A stretch of 60,142 nucleotides of DNA. Origin: Nitrosomonas halophila. GTDB lineage: Bacteria; Pseudomonadota; Gammaproteobacteria; Burkholderiales; Nitrosomonadaceae. The stretch is taken from NCBI RefSeq assembly GCF_900107165.1, contig NZ_FNOY01000014.1:1-60142 (forward strand). The letters run 5' to 3'. Made by a program: the position numbers and the translations under genes. Shown here piece after piece: positions 49,292 to 59,992 of the stretch; position 1 is the stretch's first letter, and each line of letters opens with the position of its first letter. Under the pieces are notes generated by a model. The model did no database searches, was not told where the DNA came from, and saw only the letters and a list, made by a program, of their open reading frames with translations.

Positions 49292-51385
49292 ATGCCCAAT
49301 CGCCTCATTGCGGAAACCAGTCCCTACCTGTTACAGCATGCGGACAACCCAGTGGATTGGCATCCCTGGGACGATGTGGCATTGAACATGGCACACGTTC
49401 AGGACAAGCCGATCTTGCTTTCGATTGGCTACTCCGCGTGCCATTGGTGCCATGTCATGGCCCAGGAATCGTTCGAAGATCCGGCAGTGGCGGCCATCAT
49501 GAATCGGCATTTTGTCAATATCAAAGTTGACCGGGAAGAGCGCCCCGATCTTGACCAGATTTATCAGAATGCACATTACATGCTGAATCACCGTTCAGGC
49601 GGCTGGCCACTAACCATGTTTCTGACGCCTGAGCAAAAACCCTTCTTTGGCGGCACTTATTTCCCCAAAACGGCGCGTTATGGCATGCCCGGCTTTTTGG
49701 AACTGTTGCCAAAAGTGGCAGCAGTCTACCGCGACCGCAAACCCGATATCGCGCAACAGAATGCTGAATTGCTGAAGCTATTTGCACAATCGCTGCCAGC
49801 AAAAAGCGCGAGTGCCTCACTATTATCCCGGGAACCGATTGAACAGGCGTGGCGGCAGTTACGCCATCTTTTCGATGCAACCCATGGCGGCTTTGGCGAT
49901 GCTCCCAAATTTCTGCATCCGCTCGAGCTGCAGTTTTGCCTGCGTCGCGCTGCACTTGAGGATAATGAAGAGGCTTTGCACGTTGTCACCCACACCCTGG
50001 AAAAAATGGCCACTGGCGGTCTCTACGACCAACTCGGCGGCGGATTCTACCGCTATAGCACGGATCGTTATTGGCGTATTCCGCATTTCGAGAAAATGCT
50101 GTATGACAATGCGTTGCTGATCCAGCTCTACACAGAAGCATGGCTGGTCACCGGAAACCCGCTGTTCCAGTGTATCGTGGAGGAAACCATCGCCTGGGCG
50201 TTGCGCGAGATGCAACCGGGGACAGACCAGAGTCATGGTTATTATTCCTCACTCGACGCTGATTCGGAGCATGCAGAAGGCAAATACTACCTCTGGAGTC
50301 AGCAAGAGATCGAAGCCATGCTGTCACCCGACGAGTACGCAGTGATGGCGCCCTACTACGGCCTGGATCGCCCTCCCAATTTTGAGGACGAGTACTGGCA
50401 TCTGGAGGTCGCGCAACCGGTGCCAGTCGTTGCCATGCGCAACGCCATCGATGCGCAAACTGTGCAACGGCAGATTGCAGCAGCGCGCCAGAAATTACTG
50501 AACAGGCGCAACGACCGCACCCGGCCCGGGTGTGACGAAAAGATCCTGACCAGCTGGAATGCCCTGATGATCAAGGGCATGGCGCGTGCTGGCCAGGTAT
50601 TCGAGCGTCCCGACTGGGTATCTTCAGCGATGCGGGCCATGGATTTCATCCATGCCAACTTGTGGAAAAATGGCCGCCTGCTTGCCAGCCATAAAGCTGG
50701 CAAAGCACACCTGAATGCCTATCTGGATGATTACGCCTTTTTGCTGGATGGTTTGCTGACCCTCATCCAGGTTGAATTCCGGCAGAGCGACCTGGATTTC
50801 GCCATTGAATTGGCAGAAGTGCTATTGAACCAGTTTGAAGACCCCACTGCGGGTGGTTTTTTCTTTACCAGTCAGGACCATGAAGCACTCATCCACCGCC
50901 CTAAAACCGGCCATGACGATGCGATTCCCGCCGGCAACGGGATTGCGGCAATCGCGCTGCAGCGGCTGGGGCATTTACTGAATGCGCCGCGCTATCTTGC
51001 GTCAGCCGAGCGCGTCCTCGATGTGTTCTCCACAACCCTAACGCAACATGCACACACCCATTGCAGCTTGCTGATGGCGTTGGAAGAACACCTGGAACCC
51101 GTGCCATGGGTGATACTGCGCGGAGATAAAACGGCTTTGCAAACATGGCTGCCGGCACTGATTCCCTACTCTCTGACAACACTGCCGATTGCGCTACCGC
51201 TGGAACTTTCCGGATTGCCCGAGTGTCTGAGAAAGCAGCCTTCCCCGGATGGAACAGTCAATGCCTGGGTATGTACTGGCAGGCGCTGCCTGCCAGCGAT
51301 CCATGAATTAAAGGAATTACTGCAAGTCTGCAAGGTTCGGGGTAAAATAGTGGCCCCTTTATCATTCAAAAAAGGAAAAACATGA
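49292..51385 (+). CDS. Thioredoxin-domain protein of the DUF255/YyaL family
   Basis: This 697-residue protein has an N-terminal thioredoxin-like domain with the redox motif CHWC (Cys50, Cys53, in [11 protein letters not shown]). A long alpha/alpha-barrel similar to N-acylglucosamine 2-epimerases follows (for example [20 protein letters not shown] and [13 protein letters not shown]). The family is widespread but its role is not defined. Its stop codon overlaps the start of cytochrome c-552 (ATGATGA). Confidence 0.88.
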   Translation: MPNRLIAETSPYLLQHADNPVDWHPWDDVALNMAHVQDKPILLSIGYSACHWCHVMAQESFEDPAVAAIMNRHFVNIKVDREERPDLDQIYQNAHYMLNHRSGGWPLTMFLTPEQKPFFGGTYFPKTARYGMPGFLELLPKVAAVYRDRKPDIAQQNAELLKLFAQSLPAKSASASLLSREPIEQAWRQLRHLFDATHGGFGDAPKFLHPLELQFCLRRAALEDNEEALHVVTHTLEKMATGGLYDQLGGGFYRYSTDRYWRIPHFEKMLYDNALLIQLYTEAWLVTGNPLFQCIVEETIAWALREMQPGTDQSHGYYSSLDADSEHAEGKYYLWSQQEIEAMLSPDEYAVMAPYYGLDRPPNFEDEYWHLEVAQPVPVVAMRNAIDAQTVQRQIAAARQKLLNRRNDRTRPGCDEKILTSWNALMIKGMARAGQVFERPDWVSSAMRAMDFIHANLWKNGRLLASHKAGKAHLNAYLDDYAFLLDGLLTLIQVEFRQSDLDFAIELAEVLLNQFEDPTAGGFFFTSQDHEALIHRPKTGHDDAIPAGNGIAAIALQRLGHLLNAPRYLASAERVLDVFSTTLTQHAHTHCSLLMALEEHLEPVPWVILRGDKTALQTWLPALIPYSLTTLPIALPLELSGLPECLRKQPSPDGTVNAWVCTGRRCLPAIHELKELLQVCKVRGKIVAPLSFKKGKT
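51343..51348 (+). promoter_or_regulatory. Possible -10 box in front of cytochrome c-552
   Basis: TAAAAT lies about 34 bp before the c-552 start, inside the end of the DUF255 gene, with no clear -35 partner. A similar GGTAAAATAG occurs near ilvD (47514). It could give separate expression of the abundant cytochrome. Confidence 0.3.
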
Positions 51386-51696
51386 TGAAAACAGCTTGGT
51401 TAGGTACTTTCGCCGCTTCAGCTCTGTTAGTGGCAGGTTTCGCTCAGGCAGATGCCGAACTGGCGAAAAAAAGCAATTGTACCGCTTGTCACCAAATGGA
51501 CATCAAAACCGTCGGTCCTGCACTGAAAGACATCGCAGCTAAATATGCTGGCGAAGAAGGTGCGGCGGACAAACTGGCAGGAAAAATCAAGAATGGTAGC
51601 AGCGGCGTTTGGGGCCAAATCCCAATGCCACCCAATGTCAATGTCAGCGAAGAGAATGCCAAAGTTCTGGCAGAATGGATTTTGTCGCTCAAATAA
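51382..51696 (+). CDS. Cytochrome c-552 (class I, ammonia-oxidiser type)
   Basis: This 104-residue periplasmic monoheme cytochrome has a signal peptide ending AQA, heme site CTACH (Cys33-His37) and the Met ligand in IPMPPN. The sequence [29 protein letters not shown] and a WILSLK ending closely resemble Nitrosomonas europaea c-552, as far as I recall. It carries electrons from c-554/cM552 toward the terminal oxidase. ATG at 51382 or 51385. A strong terminator follows. Confidence 0.95.
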   Translation: MMKTAWLGTFAASALLVAGFAQADAELAKKSNCTACHQMDIKTVGPALKDIAAKYAGEEGAADKLAGKIKNGSSGVWGQIPMPPNVNVSEENAKVLAEWILSLK

Positions 51697-51721
51697 GCTG
51701 ATTTATTGCGCATGAAACCAG

Positions 51722-51749
51722 GCCGATACCGTATACGTATCGGCTTTTT
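51722..51749 (+). terminator. Rho-independent terminator after cytochrome c-552
   Basis: GCCGATAC (51722-51729) pairs with GTATCGGC (51737-51744) around a seven-base loop, followed by TTTTTA. It lies 26 bp after the c-552 stop. Confidence 0.88.
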
Positions 51750-51975
51750 ATATGCCTCTACCCATTCTCGGCAGGGAATATTGCAGCTCAGGATCACCCC
51801 TGGTCAGCTTTATGAGGCATCAACGCACCCTTTGCACCTTGCATAATGATTGTTGCGGTTGTATACGTGTAGAATGCATTGCATGTACGGCAACTGAAAC
51901 TGCAAACAGTTCGGAGTCATAAAACTTAAAAATACTTCGCTGACAAACCTATCTTCACGTCGTAAAGATTGATCG

Positions 51976-52446
51976 ATGACCACCGAACATATCATATTGG
52001 GCGCAGGCTGTTTTTGGGGTGTGGAAGCCGTGTTTCGGCGCGTGCCAGGTGTCACCGATGCAATCTGTGGCTATGCTGGCGGACATGCCCCCAATCCTGA
52101 CTATCGGGCTGTTTGCAGCGGCACAACAGGGCATGCCGAAGTCGTACGGATCACATACGATTCAATGACCGTATCCCTGGAAGAATTGCTCGAAGTATTC
52201 TGGAACTGCCACGACCCAACTACTCTCAACAGACAGGGTCCAGACATCGGCTCCCAGTATCGATCCGCCATTTATTTCTTCACGGCTGATCAGGAAACGG
52301 CAGCTCAACGATCCCGGGCGCAAGCTCAGCAAAGCGGGCGCTGGCCGGATCCCATCGTCACCGAAATTCTCCCTGCCAGCCAGTTCTATCCAGCGGAGAA
52401 TTATCACCAGCGTTATTTTGAGAAACACGGCCTTCAACATGGCTGA
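51976..52446 (+). CDS. msrA: Peptide methionine sulfoxide reductase MsrA
   Basis: This 156-residue enzyme reduces methionine-S-sulfoxide. The catalytic Cys12 is in GAGCFWGVEAVF, with CGYAGGHAPNPDY and DIGSQYRSAIYF also conserved. The protein ends YHQRYFEKHGLQHG, short of the extra C-terminal cysteines of some relatives. Monocistronic. Confidence 0.95.
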   Translation: MTTEHIILGAGCFWGVEAVFRRVPGVTDAICGYAGGHAPNPDYRAVCSGTTGHAEVVRITYDSMTVSLEELLEVFWNCHDPTTLNRQGPDIGSQYRSAIYFFTADQETAAQRSRAQAQQSGRWPDPIVTEILPASQFYPAENYHQRYFEKHGLQHG

Positions 52447-52514
52447 TTGCTGGGGTACGCGCTGATACGGAATTTCCCTGTCATGGTTCATCCAAAATCC
52501 AATATAATAATCAA

Positions 52515-53120
52515 ATGAGTTGTTTATTCGTGATCAGCGCGCCATCCGGCGCGGGTAAAACCAGCGTCGTCCATGGTCTTCTCCAGACTGATGTTACGGT
52601 GAGCCTGTCAATTTCCTATACGACGCGTCTACCCAGAGAGAATGAAGTGAACGGCCGCGATTATGTATTTGTCGACCAGACCCTATTCAGGGAAATGCTC
52701 GCGGATGGGGAATTTTTGGAAAGCGCCGAAGTTTACGGCAATTTTTATGGTACATCCCGGCGTTGGATTGAGGAAACCATGGCAGCAGGACAGGATGTAT
52801 TGCTGGAAATAGACTGCCAGGGCGCCCAGCAAGTACGCCAGCTCTATCCACAATCGACATCGATTTTCATCCTGCCGCCGTCGCTGGAAATTCTCGAGCG
52901 GCGCCTGAGACAGCGCGGCCTGGATGAAAACAGGATCATTGAGCGCCGCCTATCGGCAGCACGCGATGAAGTCGGCCATTTAAACAAATTCGATTATGTG
53001 GTCGTTAACCACAAACTGGATCAAGCCGTGCAGGAAGTCGCCTGTATCATGCGCGCAGAACGCTTGAAAACGATGCGCCAGCTGATCAGTCAGCGCAAGT
53101 TAATTGCACAATTCGCTTGA
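52515..53120 (+). CDS. gmk: Guanylate kinase
   Basis: This 201-residue enzyme phosphorylates GMP to GDP. The P-loop [12 protein letters not shown] is at residues 8-19. [19 protein letters not shown] and [12 protein letters not shown] bind GMP. It precedes rpoZ, the usual arrangement in proteobacteria; spoT does not follow. Confidence 0.97.
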   Translation: MSCLFVISAPSGAGKTSVVHGLLQTDVTVSLSISYTTRLPRENEVNGRDYVFVDQTLFREMLADGEFLESAEVYGNFYGTSRRWIEETMAAGQDVLLEIDCQGAQQVRQLYPQSTSIFILPPSLEILERRLRQRGLDENRIIERRLSAARDEVGHLNKFDYVVVNHKLDQAVQEVACIMRAERLKTMRQLISQRKLIAQFA

Positions 53121-53164
53121 TTTGGTATTTTCTAAAAGCTTGTCAATCTGGAGTTTTATTCACC

Positions 53165-53368
53165 ATGGCACGTATTACTGTTGATGATTGTCTGAAAAGG
53201 ATCCCCAACCGCTTTAACATGACGCTGGCAGCGACTGCACGGGCCCGACAAATCTCGGTCGGCTCCACGCCGATGGTCGATACGGAGCGTGACAAACCAA
53301 CCGTTATTGCCTTACGAGAATTGGCACAAGGAAAATACGGCGCAGAGATTGTCAATTCCATTCGTTAG
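53165..53368 (+). CDS. rpoZ: RNA polymerase omega subunit
   Basis: This 67-residue protein begins [19 protein letters not shown], the standard omega N-terminus, and has ARARQIS and [10 protein letters not shown]. Omega helps assemble the beta' subunit. The longer upstream frame is rejected because the family starts at this ATG. It lies 44 bp after gmk. Confidence 0.96.
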   Translation: MARITVDDCLKRIPNRFNMTLAATARARQISVGSTPMVDTERDKPTVIALRELAQGKYGAEIVNSIR

Positions 53369-53613
53369 GGCTCGTCAATAAATAACTTGATTGCGCCTGC
53401 AACGCTTGTCGCATAGACAATCACATTCACTCCTAATTTTCATTTTATCGGACCAAGCCGTCTCGCCTTACGCAACACGTGGCCTGGCCGTATTTCCCCG
53501 GGATTCACAGATTCAGTTGGTGAGCACAATTGGCTGCCATCGCTCTCTGTCCCACCTGCTATTCACAAAACGGCGCTATAATTCTCGTTTTTGCTATAAA
53601 CGGGTAAACATTT
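53366..53613. other. Intergenic region between rpoZ and hslV
   Basis: The region begins with TTAGGGCTCGTCAATAAATA right at the rpoZ stop. The same motif occurs inside MITE copy 2 and near 26622. It may be the end of a mobile sequence. I see no gene. Confidence 0.4.
53577..53582 (+). promoter_or_regulatory. Likely -10 box of hslVU
   Basis: A perfect TATAAT lies 32 bp before the hslV start. No good -35 hexamer is at the usual spacing, as is common for heat-shock or extended -10 promoters (inference). Confidence 0.4.
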
Positions 53614-54135
53614 ATGACCACGATAGTATCAGTACGGCGCGGTCGACAGGTAGCGCTGGGCGGTGATGGCCAAGTGACACTTGGTGCGGTAGTAGCCAAA
53701 GCCAGTGCACGCAAGGTACGCAGGTTATACCATGAAAAAATTCTGGCGGGATTCGCGGGGGGGACAGCAGATGCATTCACCCTGTTCGAACGTTTCGAAG
53801 GTAAGCTGGAAAAACATCAGGGCCATCTGATGCGGTCTGCGGTCGAACTCGCCAAAGACTGGCGCACTGACCGTATCTTACGCCGTCTGGAAGCCATGCT
53901 TGTCGTCGCCGATCACGAAGCGACGCTGATTATCACCGGTGCCGGCGATGTCATCGAACCCGAGCAAAGCCTGGCAGCAATCGGCAGTGGCGGCGCCTAT
54001 GCGCAGGCTGCCGCCCGCGCGCTACTGGAGAATACCGATTTGAGCGCTCAGGAAATCGTCGCCAAAGCACTGACCATTGCTGGGGATATTTGCATCTACA
54101 CCAATCAGGCGCATGTCATCGAGCAGCTTGACTGA
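53614..54135 (+). CDS. hslV: ATP-dependent protease peptidase subunit HslV
   Basis: This 173-residue threonine peptidase starts [20 protein letters not shown], where Thr2 becomes the catalytic residue after Met removal. [19 protein letters not shown] residues and [11 protein letters not shown] are family features. It is followed 34 bp later by hslU. Confidence 0.97.
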   Translation: MTTIVSVRRGRQVALGGDGQVTLGAVVAKASARKVRRLYHEKILAGFAGGTADAFTLFERFEGKLEKHQGHLMRSAVELAKDWRTDRILRRLEAMLVVADHEATLIITGAGDVIEPEQSLAAIGSGGAYAQAAARALLENTDLSAQEIVAKALTIAGDICIYTNQAHVIEQLD

Positions 54136-54169
54136 CACCAACAATAACCCACAGCCAGGAAAATTCATC

Positions 54170-55501
54170 ATGTCACACATGACCCCACAGGAAATCGTCC
54201 ATGAATTGGACAAACATATCATCGGCCAAGAGACAGCCAAGCGTGCTGTCGCCATTGCTCTGCGCAACCGCTGGCGCAGACAGCAGGTAGACGAACCGCT
54301 ACGCCAGGAAATCACACCCAAAAATATTTTGATGATCGGCCCAACCGGTGTCGGCAAAACCGAAATCGCCAGACGGCTGGCGAAACTGGCCGATGCACCC
54401 TTCATCAAGATCGAAGCCACCAAATTTACCGAAGTCGGCTATGTCGGACGCGATGTCGATTCCATCATTCGTGATTTGGTGGAATCCGCCATCAAACAGG
54501 GACGCGAACGCGAAATCAGGAAGAACCGGCCATTGGCGGAAGATCGCGCGGAAGAACGAATTCTCGATGCATTGTTACCGCCTGCGCGCGACCAGGACTT
54601 CCGCTCGGATCAGCATGAAGAAAGCAGTGCAACCCGGCAGAAGTTTCGCAAAAAATTGCGCGAGGGCGATCTGGATGACAAGGAAATCGATATTGAAGTT
54701 GCCATGACACAAGCCAGCATGGAAATATTCGCCCCGCCTGGCATGGAGGAACTGACTTCCCAGATCCAGAGCATGTTCCAGAACATGGGTACGAGCAAGA
54801 AGAAAACGCGTCGGCTCAGCATCCGGGAAGCCAAGAAACTGCTTACCGAGGAAGAAGCCTCCCGTCTCGTCAACGATGAGGAATTAAAGCTGCGCGCCAC
54901 CCAGAATGTTGAGCAGAACGGGATCGTCTTTCTTGATGAAATCGACAAGATCACCAGCCGCTCGGATACCTCCGGTTCCGATATCTCGCGCCAGGGCGTG
55001 CAACGGGATTTACTTCCTTTGGTGGAAGGCACCACGATCTCCACAAAATATGGCATGATCCGCACCGATCATATTCTGTTCATTGCGAGTGGCGCCTTTC
55101 ATCTAACCAAACCCTCCGATCTCGTTCCTGAATTGCAAGGGCGCTTCCCGATCCGGGTGGAACTGGACAGTCTCAGCGCCAAGGATTTCGAGCAAATTCT
55201 CACCAATACCGATGCCTGCCTCATCCGCCAATATCAGGCATTGCTCAAGACCGAAGGCATAGAACTGAAATTTTCAGAAGACGCGATCAAGCGCCTGGCC
55301 GAGATCGCTTCCCTGGTCAACGAGAAAACCGAGAATATTGGCGCGCGCAGATTACACACTGTCATGGAAAAACTGCTGGAAGAAATGTCATTCAATGCAA
55401 CTCGGCACAGTGGCACCACCCTGGTTATCGATGCAGCTTATGTCGACCAACGTCTTGGAGAACTCTCGCAAAGCGAGGATCTGGCTCGCTACGTGCTATA
55501 A
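54170..55501 (+). CDS. hslU: ATP-dependent unfoldase subunit HslU
   Basis: This 443-residue AAA+ ATPase unfolds substrates for HslV. Walker A is GPTGVGKTE near residue 57. Walker B is VFLDEIDKI. The arginine-rich I domain and the C-terminal EDLARYVL that docks into HslV are present. The ATG at 54170 ([19 protein letters not shown]) is chosen over an upstream frame overlapping hslV. Confidence 0.97.
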   Translation: MSHMTPQEIVHELDKHIIGQETAKRAVAIALRNRWRRQQVDEPLRQEITPKNILMIGPTGVGKTEIARRLAKLADAPFIKIEATKFTEVGYVGRDVDSIIRDLVESAIKQGREREIRKNRPLAEDRAEERILDALLPPARDQDFRSDQHEESSATRQKFRKKLREGDLDDKEIDIEVAMTQASMEIFAPPGMEELTSQIQSMFQNMGTSKKKTRRLSIREAKKLLTEEEASRLVNDEELKLRATQNVEQNGIVFLDEIDKITSRSDTSGSDISRQGVQRDLLPLVEGTTISTKYGMIRTDHILFIASGAFHLTKPSDLVPELQGRFPIRVELDSLSAKDFEQILTNTDACLIRQYQALLKTEGIELKFSEDAIKRLAEIASLVNEKTENIGARRLHTVMEKLLEEMSFNATRHSGTTLVIDAAYVDQRLGELSQSEDLARYVL

Positions 55502-55510
55502 ACCTCGACT

Positions 55511-56689
55511 ATGCGAGAAGTTGTCGTCCTGAGCGGCGCCAGAACCGCCATCGGCAGTTATGGCGGGACGCTCAAAGACTTGGCGCCCGCCACCCTTGCC
55601 AGCCGGGTGGTGATGGAGGCGGTTGCCCGGGCCGGAATCGAGAGAGCAGCCATCGGCCATCTGGTCGCGGGCCATGTCATTCCCACCGAAGCACGCGATA
55701 TGTATTTGGGACGCGTCGCCGCCCTCGAAGCGGGCCTGCCACAGTCGATCGCTGCGCTGACCCTGAACCGTGTCTGTGGCAGCGGTTTGCAGGCAATTAT
55801 TTCTGCCGCCCAGGCCATTCTGTTGGGTGACACACAGGCATCGGTGGCTGCAGGCGCAGAATCGATGAGCCGAGGCGGGTATCTTCTGCCCACGCTGCGC
55901 TGGGGGCAGCGCATGCGGGACAGCACAGCGGTTGATCTGATGGTGGGTGCATTGACGGATCCGTTCGATCGTGTTCATATGGGCACGACCGCCGAGAATA
56001 TCGCCCAGAAATGGGGCATCACCCGCGCGCAGCAGGATCGGTTTGCACTCGAAAGCCACCGACGCGCCATACATGCTATCGAAAACGGTTATTTCCGCGA
56101 ACAAATCGTACCCATCGAAGTATCTGCGCGCAAAGGGGTCAAGTTGTTCGAAGTGGACGAACATCCCCGTGATAACGTAAGCATGGAGTCCCTGGGCAGG
56201 CTGGAGCCTGTTTTCCAGGAGCATGGCACAGTCACGGCTGGCAATGCCTCCGGCATCAACGATGGTGCCGCTGCGTTGGTGCTGGCGGAAGCAAACTGGG
56301 CGCGTCAACAGAATCTGGAACCGATTGCCCGTCTGGCTGCCTATGCGCATGCCGGCGTGGACCCTCGTTACATGGGCATGGGACCGGTGCCTGCTGTCGA
56401 ACGAGTACTGAACCGTGCCGGGCTCAAATTGGCCGACATGGATGTGATCGAATCCAACGAAGCCTTTGCCGTTCAAGCCTGCGCAGTCGCGCAGGCGCTC
56501 GATTTCGATTTGGACAAGACCAACCCGAATGGGGGGGCGGTGGCATTGGGGCACCCGGTCGGCGCTACCGGCTGTATCCTGGCGATCAAGGCCATTTTTG
56601 AGCTGAGGCGCCGTGGCGGACGCTACGCCTTGGTCACTTTGTGCATTGGCGGCGGACAAGGCATTGCCGCAGTTTTTGAGCGACTCTGA
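55511..56689 (+). CDS. Acetyl-CoA acetyltransferase (thiolase)
   Basis: This 392-residue thiolase has the acyl-carrying Cys in [11 protein letters not shown], His in [14 protein letters not shown] and the second Cys in [10 protein letters not shown]. It condenses two acetyl-CoA to acetoacetyl-CoA, for example as PhaA in polyhydroxybutyrate synthesis. No phaB or phaC is beside it, so the exact use is open. It starts nine bases after hslU. Confidence 0.92.
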   Translation: MREVVVLSGARTAIGSYGGTLKDLAPATLASRVVMEAVARAGIERAAIGHLVAGHVIPTEARDMYLGRVAALEAGLPQSIAALTLNRVCGSGLQAIISAAQAILLGDTQASVAAGAESMSRGGYLLPTLRWGQRMRDSTAVDLMVGALTDPFDRVHMGTTAENIAQKWGITRAQQDRFALESHRRAIHAIENGYFREQIVPIEVSARKGVKLFEVDEHPRDNVSMESLGRLEPVFQEHGTVTAGNASGINDGAAALVLAEANWARQQNLEPIARLAAYAHAGVDPRYMGMGPVPAVERVLNRAGLKLADMDVIESNEAFAVQACAVAQALDFDLDKTNPNGGAVALGHPVGATGCILAIKAIFELRRRGGRYALVTLCIGGGQGIAAVFERL

Positions 56690-56714
56690 TAACAATTTTC
56701 TATCTCGAAAAGAC

Positions 56715-58349
56715 ATGTCCAAACTGACCCAATCGACAGCATGGCTGGCCCTGGCTGCACATCAGCAGGCCATGGCGGGTCGGCAACTGCACACGCTATT
56801 TGCCGAAAATCCACAGCGCTTCGACAAATTCTCTCTGCAATTCAAGGATATTTTGCTGGACTACAGCAAACAGCCGGTTGACGAGACAACCATTCACTTG
56901 TTGCTCGCACTCGCGCGCCAGCAACGCCTGGAAGAGTGGATGCAGCGCATGGCCAATGGTCAAAAAATCAATAGCACCGAGAACCGGGCAGCCTTGCACA
57001 TGGCATTGCGTGCCGACTCACCCGTCTATGTGGATGGCGTAGACGTCATGCCCGAGGTCAAACATGTCCTCCAACGAATGGCACGATTCGTCACAGCGGT
57101 TCGCAGCGGCTCCCATCAGGGTTACAGCGGATTGCCCATTTCCGATGTCATCAATATTGGAATCGGCGGCTCCGATCTGGGACCTGCCATGGCAGTGGAA
57201 GCCCTGCATCCCTATTGCTCACCCGCATTGCGGATCCATTTCGTTTCCAATGTCGATGGCGCGCATCTTGCACAGACCTTGCAAGGCCTCAATCCGGCAA
57301 CAACGCTGTTCATCATCGCCTCCAAGACTTTCACGACCCAGGAGACACTGACCAACGCACAATCCGCACGCGCATGGTTCCTGGCTGGAGGCGGCAGCGA
57401 GCGGGATATCGCTCGGCATTTCGTTGCAGTCTCCACCAACAGTGATGCGGTAGCCCGCTTCGGGATCGCCCTCGACAACATGTTTGAATTCTGGGACTGG
57501 GTCGGCGGCCGATATTCTCTATGGTCAGCAATCGGTTTACCCATTGCACTAGCCGTTGGCATGGAAAATTTCCACGCACTATTGACTGGCGCACGGGAAA
57601 TGGATCATCATTTCCTAAGCGCACCCTTGGAACGTAATCTCCCTGTCCTGCTGGGGTTGGTTGGCATCTGGCAGATCAATTTCCATCACGCCACCAGTCA
57701 TGCGATCCTGCCTTACGATCAATCCCTGCAGCGCTTCCCGGCCTATCTGCAACAGCTGGAAATGGAAAGCTGCGGCAAGCGCGTCACCCGAAACGGGGAA
57801 ACGGTCGATTACAGCACGGGGGTGGTAGTATGGGGCGAACCGGGCACCAACGGTCAACATGCTTTCTATCAATTGCTGCATCAAGGGACGCAAACATTCA
57901 CAGCCGACTTTCTGGCGCCTTGTCTGTGCCAGCACACTTTTCCGGCACATCAGCCGATCCTATTGGCAAACTTCTTTGCACAGACCGAGGCGCTCATGCG
58001 GGGCAAGAATGCGCAAGAGGTACGATCCGAATTAACCGCTCAGGGCATACCACCCGAGGCTTTGGAAAGCTTGTTGCCGCACCGGATCTTTCCGGGCAAT
58101 CGAGCCTCGACTTCGATTTTGTTCAGAAAGCTGGATCCCGCAACGCTGGGGGCATTGATTGCGCTCTATGAACACAAGGTGTTTGTACAAAGCGTCATTT
58201 GGAACATCAATCCGTTTGATCAGTGGGGTGTAGAACTCGGCAAGCAGCTGGCCGGCAAGATTCTTGCTGAATTGGCTCTCGATCAACCCGTCACATCGCA
58301 TGACGCATCAACCAATGGTCTGATCAATTTTTTTAGAATGCAACAATAA
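56715..58349 (+). CDS. pgi: Glucose-6-phosphate isomerase
   Basis: This 544-residue enzyme interconverts glucose 6-phosphate and fructose 6-phosphate. [36 protein letters not shown] and [15 protein letters not shown] are the conserved segments. The start at 56715 ([18 protein letters not shown]) is chosen; an earlier frame would overlap the thiolase. The following glgA suggests a sugar-storage role. Confidence 0.97.
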   Translation: MSKLTQSTAWLALAAHQQAMAGRQLHTLFAENPQRFDKFSLQFKDILLDYSKQPVDETTIHLLLALARQQRLEEWMQRMANGQKINSTENRAALHMALRADSPVYVDGVDVMPEVKHVLQRMARFVTAVRSGSHQGYSGLPISDVINIGIGGSDLGPAMAVEALHPYCSPALRIHFVSNVDGAHLAQTLQGLNPATTLFIIASKTFTTQETLTNAQSARAWFLAGGGSERDIARHFVAVSTNSDAVARFGIALDNMFEFWDWVGGRYSLWSAIGLPIALAVGMENFHALLTGAREMDHHFLSAPLERNLPVLLGLVGIWQINFHHATSHAILPYDQSLQRFPAYLQQLEMESCGKRVTRNGETVDYSTGVVVWGEPGTNGQHAFYQLLHQGTQTFTADFLAPCLCQHTFPAHQPILLANFFAQTEALMRGKNAQEVRSELTAQGIPPEALESLLPHRIFPGNRASTSILFRKLDPATLGALIALYEHKVFVQSVIWNINPFDQWGVELGKQLAGKILAELALDQPVTSHDASTNGLINFFRMQQ

Positions 58350-58387
58350 TACTTTCCCCCTATAAATCAATTCCAGTTCAATAGTAT

Positions 58388-59881
58388 ATGTCCGTGTCTT
58401 CCTCCCATTCCCGTCAAAGACCCCGTGTACTATTCATTACGCCGGAGGTCTTCCCTTTATGCAAAACTGGGGGCCTCGGTGATGTGAGCGCTGCGCTGCC
58501 CCTCGCATTGCGCGATTTAAAAGTGGATGTGCGACTGCTGCTGCCCGGCTACCCTTCAGTATTGTCGGCGCTTAAATATAAGCGCAAGCTTGCAACATTC
58601 GATCTTTCGCCACATTTCCCGGCAGCCGCCCTGTTGGCCAGCAAATTGCAAGTGCATGAAGGCGGCCATGTGCCTGCCTATATCATCGACTGCCCTAGCC
58701 TTTATCAGCGCCGTGGTGGGCCTTATGTGGATGACACCGGTCGTGACTGGCCGGATAACGCGCTGCGTTTCGGGCTGCTCTCCAGGATCGGCGCCCTCCT
58801 GGCCAGCGATGCCAGCCCGTTGGAGTGGCGGCCGGATATCGCTCACTGCAACGATTGGCAAAGTGGTTTGGTGCCAGCTTATCTGCACTTTCACCCGCAG
58901 CAAAAAGCAGCGAGTCTGATCACCCTGCATAATATGGCCTTCCAGGGTTGTTTTCCGCCCGCAGAAGTGACGCGACTGGGGCTGCCCACCGAAAGTTACG
59001 ATGTGCATGGTGTGGAGTACTACGGCAATATGTCGTTTATCAAGGCCGGGATTTATTACGCAGACCGCATCACGACCGTCAGCCCCAGCTATGCGCGCGA
59101 AATTCAGCATGAAGCACTCGGATTTGGCCTACAGGGGTTATTGGCCGAACGCAGGGATGATCTCAGCGGCATCATCAACGGTATCGATACCACGGTCTGG
59201 AATCCCACTACTGATTCCTATATCGCTAAGAAATACACCAGCAAGACCTTGGCGGCAAAAACCGTCAACAAGCTCGCTCTGCAACAGACCATGGGACTGG
59301 AAAAGAACGAAGCCATTCCTTTATTTGCCGCGATCAGCCGTCTCAGCCACCAGAAAGGGTACGACCTCATGCTGCAGGTGGCGCCCATGCTGACAGAGCT
59401 CCCCGCCCAACTGGTACTATTGGGAAGCGGCGATCCCGTGTTGGAAAAACAGCTGGCCGCGCTGGAACAAGCCTTTCCCACTCAGATAGCGGTCCGCATC
59501 GGGCATGATGAAGCCCTGTCCCATCTGATCGAGGCCGGAGCTGACTGCTTTTTGATGCCCTCCCGCTTTGAGCCATGCGGACTGAACCAAATGTACAGTC
59601 AGCGTTATGGTACACCTCCGCTGGTACATGCCACAGGAGGACTGCTTGATACGGTGGTCGATCTAACGCCCAAAACCCTGGCGAATGATCGCGCCAGCGG
59701 TTTTTATTTCCACGAAATGACGGCTGACGCATTCCTGACCGGGATCAAGCGCGTGGCCAGGGCTTTTCACAACCGGCGGTTATGGCGGAGTCTGCAAAGA
59801 AATGGAATGCGCAAGGACTTTAGCTGGCAAGCCAGCGCCTCAGCCTACCGCACGATCTATCTGTCCTTAATGCAGAAATAG
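58388..59881 (+). CDS. glgA: Glycogen synthase, ADP-glucose type
   Basis: This 497-residue GT5 enzyme has the ADP-glucose binding motif CKTGGLGDVSAALP near residue 27 and CGLNQMYSQRYGTPPLVHATGGLLDTVVDL near the C-terminus with the catalytic Glu nearby in MPSRFEPCG. It elongates glycogen. Together with pgi it suggests carbon storage from autotrophic sugar phosphates. Confidence 0.96.
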   Translation: MSVSSSHSRQRPRVLFITPEVFPLCKTGGLGDVSAALPLALRDLKVDVRLLLPGYPSVLSALKYKRKLATFDLSPHFPAAALLASKLQVHEGGHVPAYIIDCPSLYQRRGGPYVDDTGRDWPDNALRFGLLSRIGALLASDASPLEWRPDIAHCNDWQSGLVPAYLHFHPQQKAASLITLHNMAFQGCFPPAEVTRLGLPTESYDVHGVEYYGNMSFIKAGIYYADRITTVSPSYAREIQHEALGFGLQGLLAERRDDLSGIINGIDTTVWNPTTDSYIAKKYTSKTLAAKTVNKLALQQTMGLEKNEAIPLFAAISRLSHQKGYDLMLQVAPMLTELPAQLVLLGSGDPVLEKQLAALEQAFPTQIAVRIGHDEALSHLIEAGADCFLMPSRFEPCGLNQMYSQRYGTPPLVHATGGLLDTVVDLTPKTLANDRASGFYFHEMTADAFLTGIKRVARAFHNRRLWRSLQRNGMRKDFSWQASASAYRTIYLSLMQK

Positions 59882-59927
59882 GCGATCGTGCAGAGTGGCT
59901 TTCTCGCGGCACAAGCAGACTAAACAG

Positions 59928-59992
59928 CCACCAGCTAAAGCTGGTGGGTTAGTGACAATGACTAAAGTCAGGATACGGGTCTTAAGACCCGT
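59928..59992. mobile_element. End region of an IS200/IS605-like element with three palindromes
   Basis: CCACCAGC-TAAA-GCTGGTGG at 59928-59947, TGACTAAAGTCA at 59959-59970 and the perfect ACGGGTCTTAAGACCCGT at 59975-59992 lie in a row just past the tnpA stop. IS200/IS605 transposases recognise such subterminal hairpins as single strands. The exact tip of the element is not certain; it should lie just outside the first hairpin. Confidence 0.7.
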
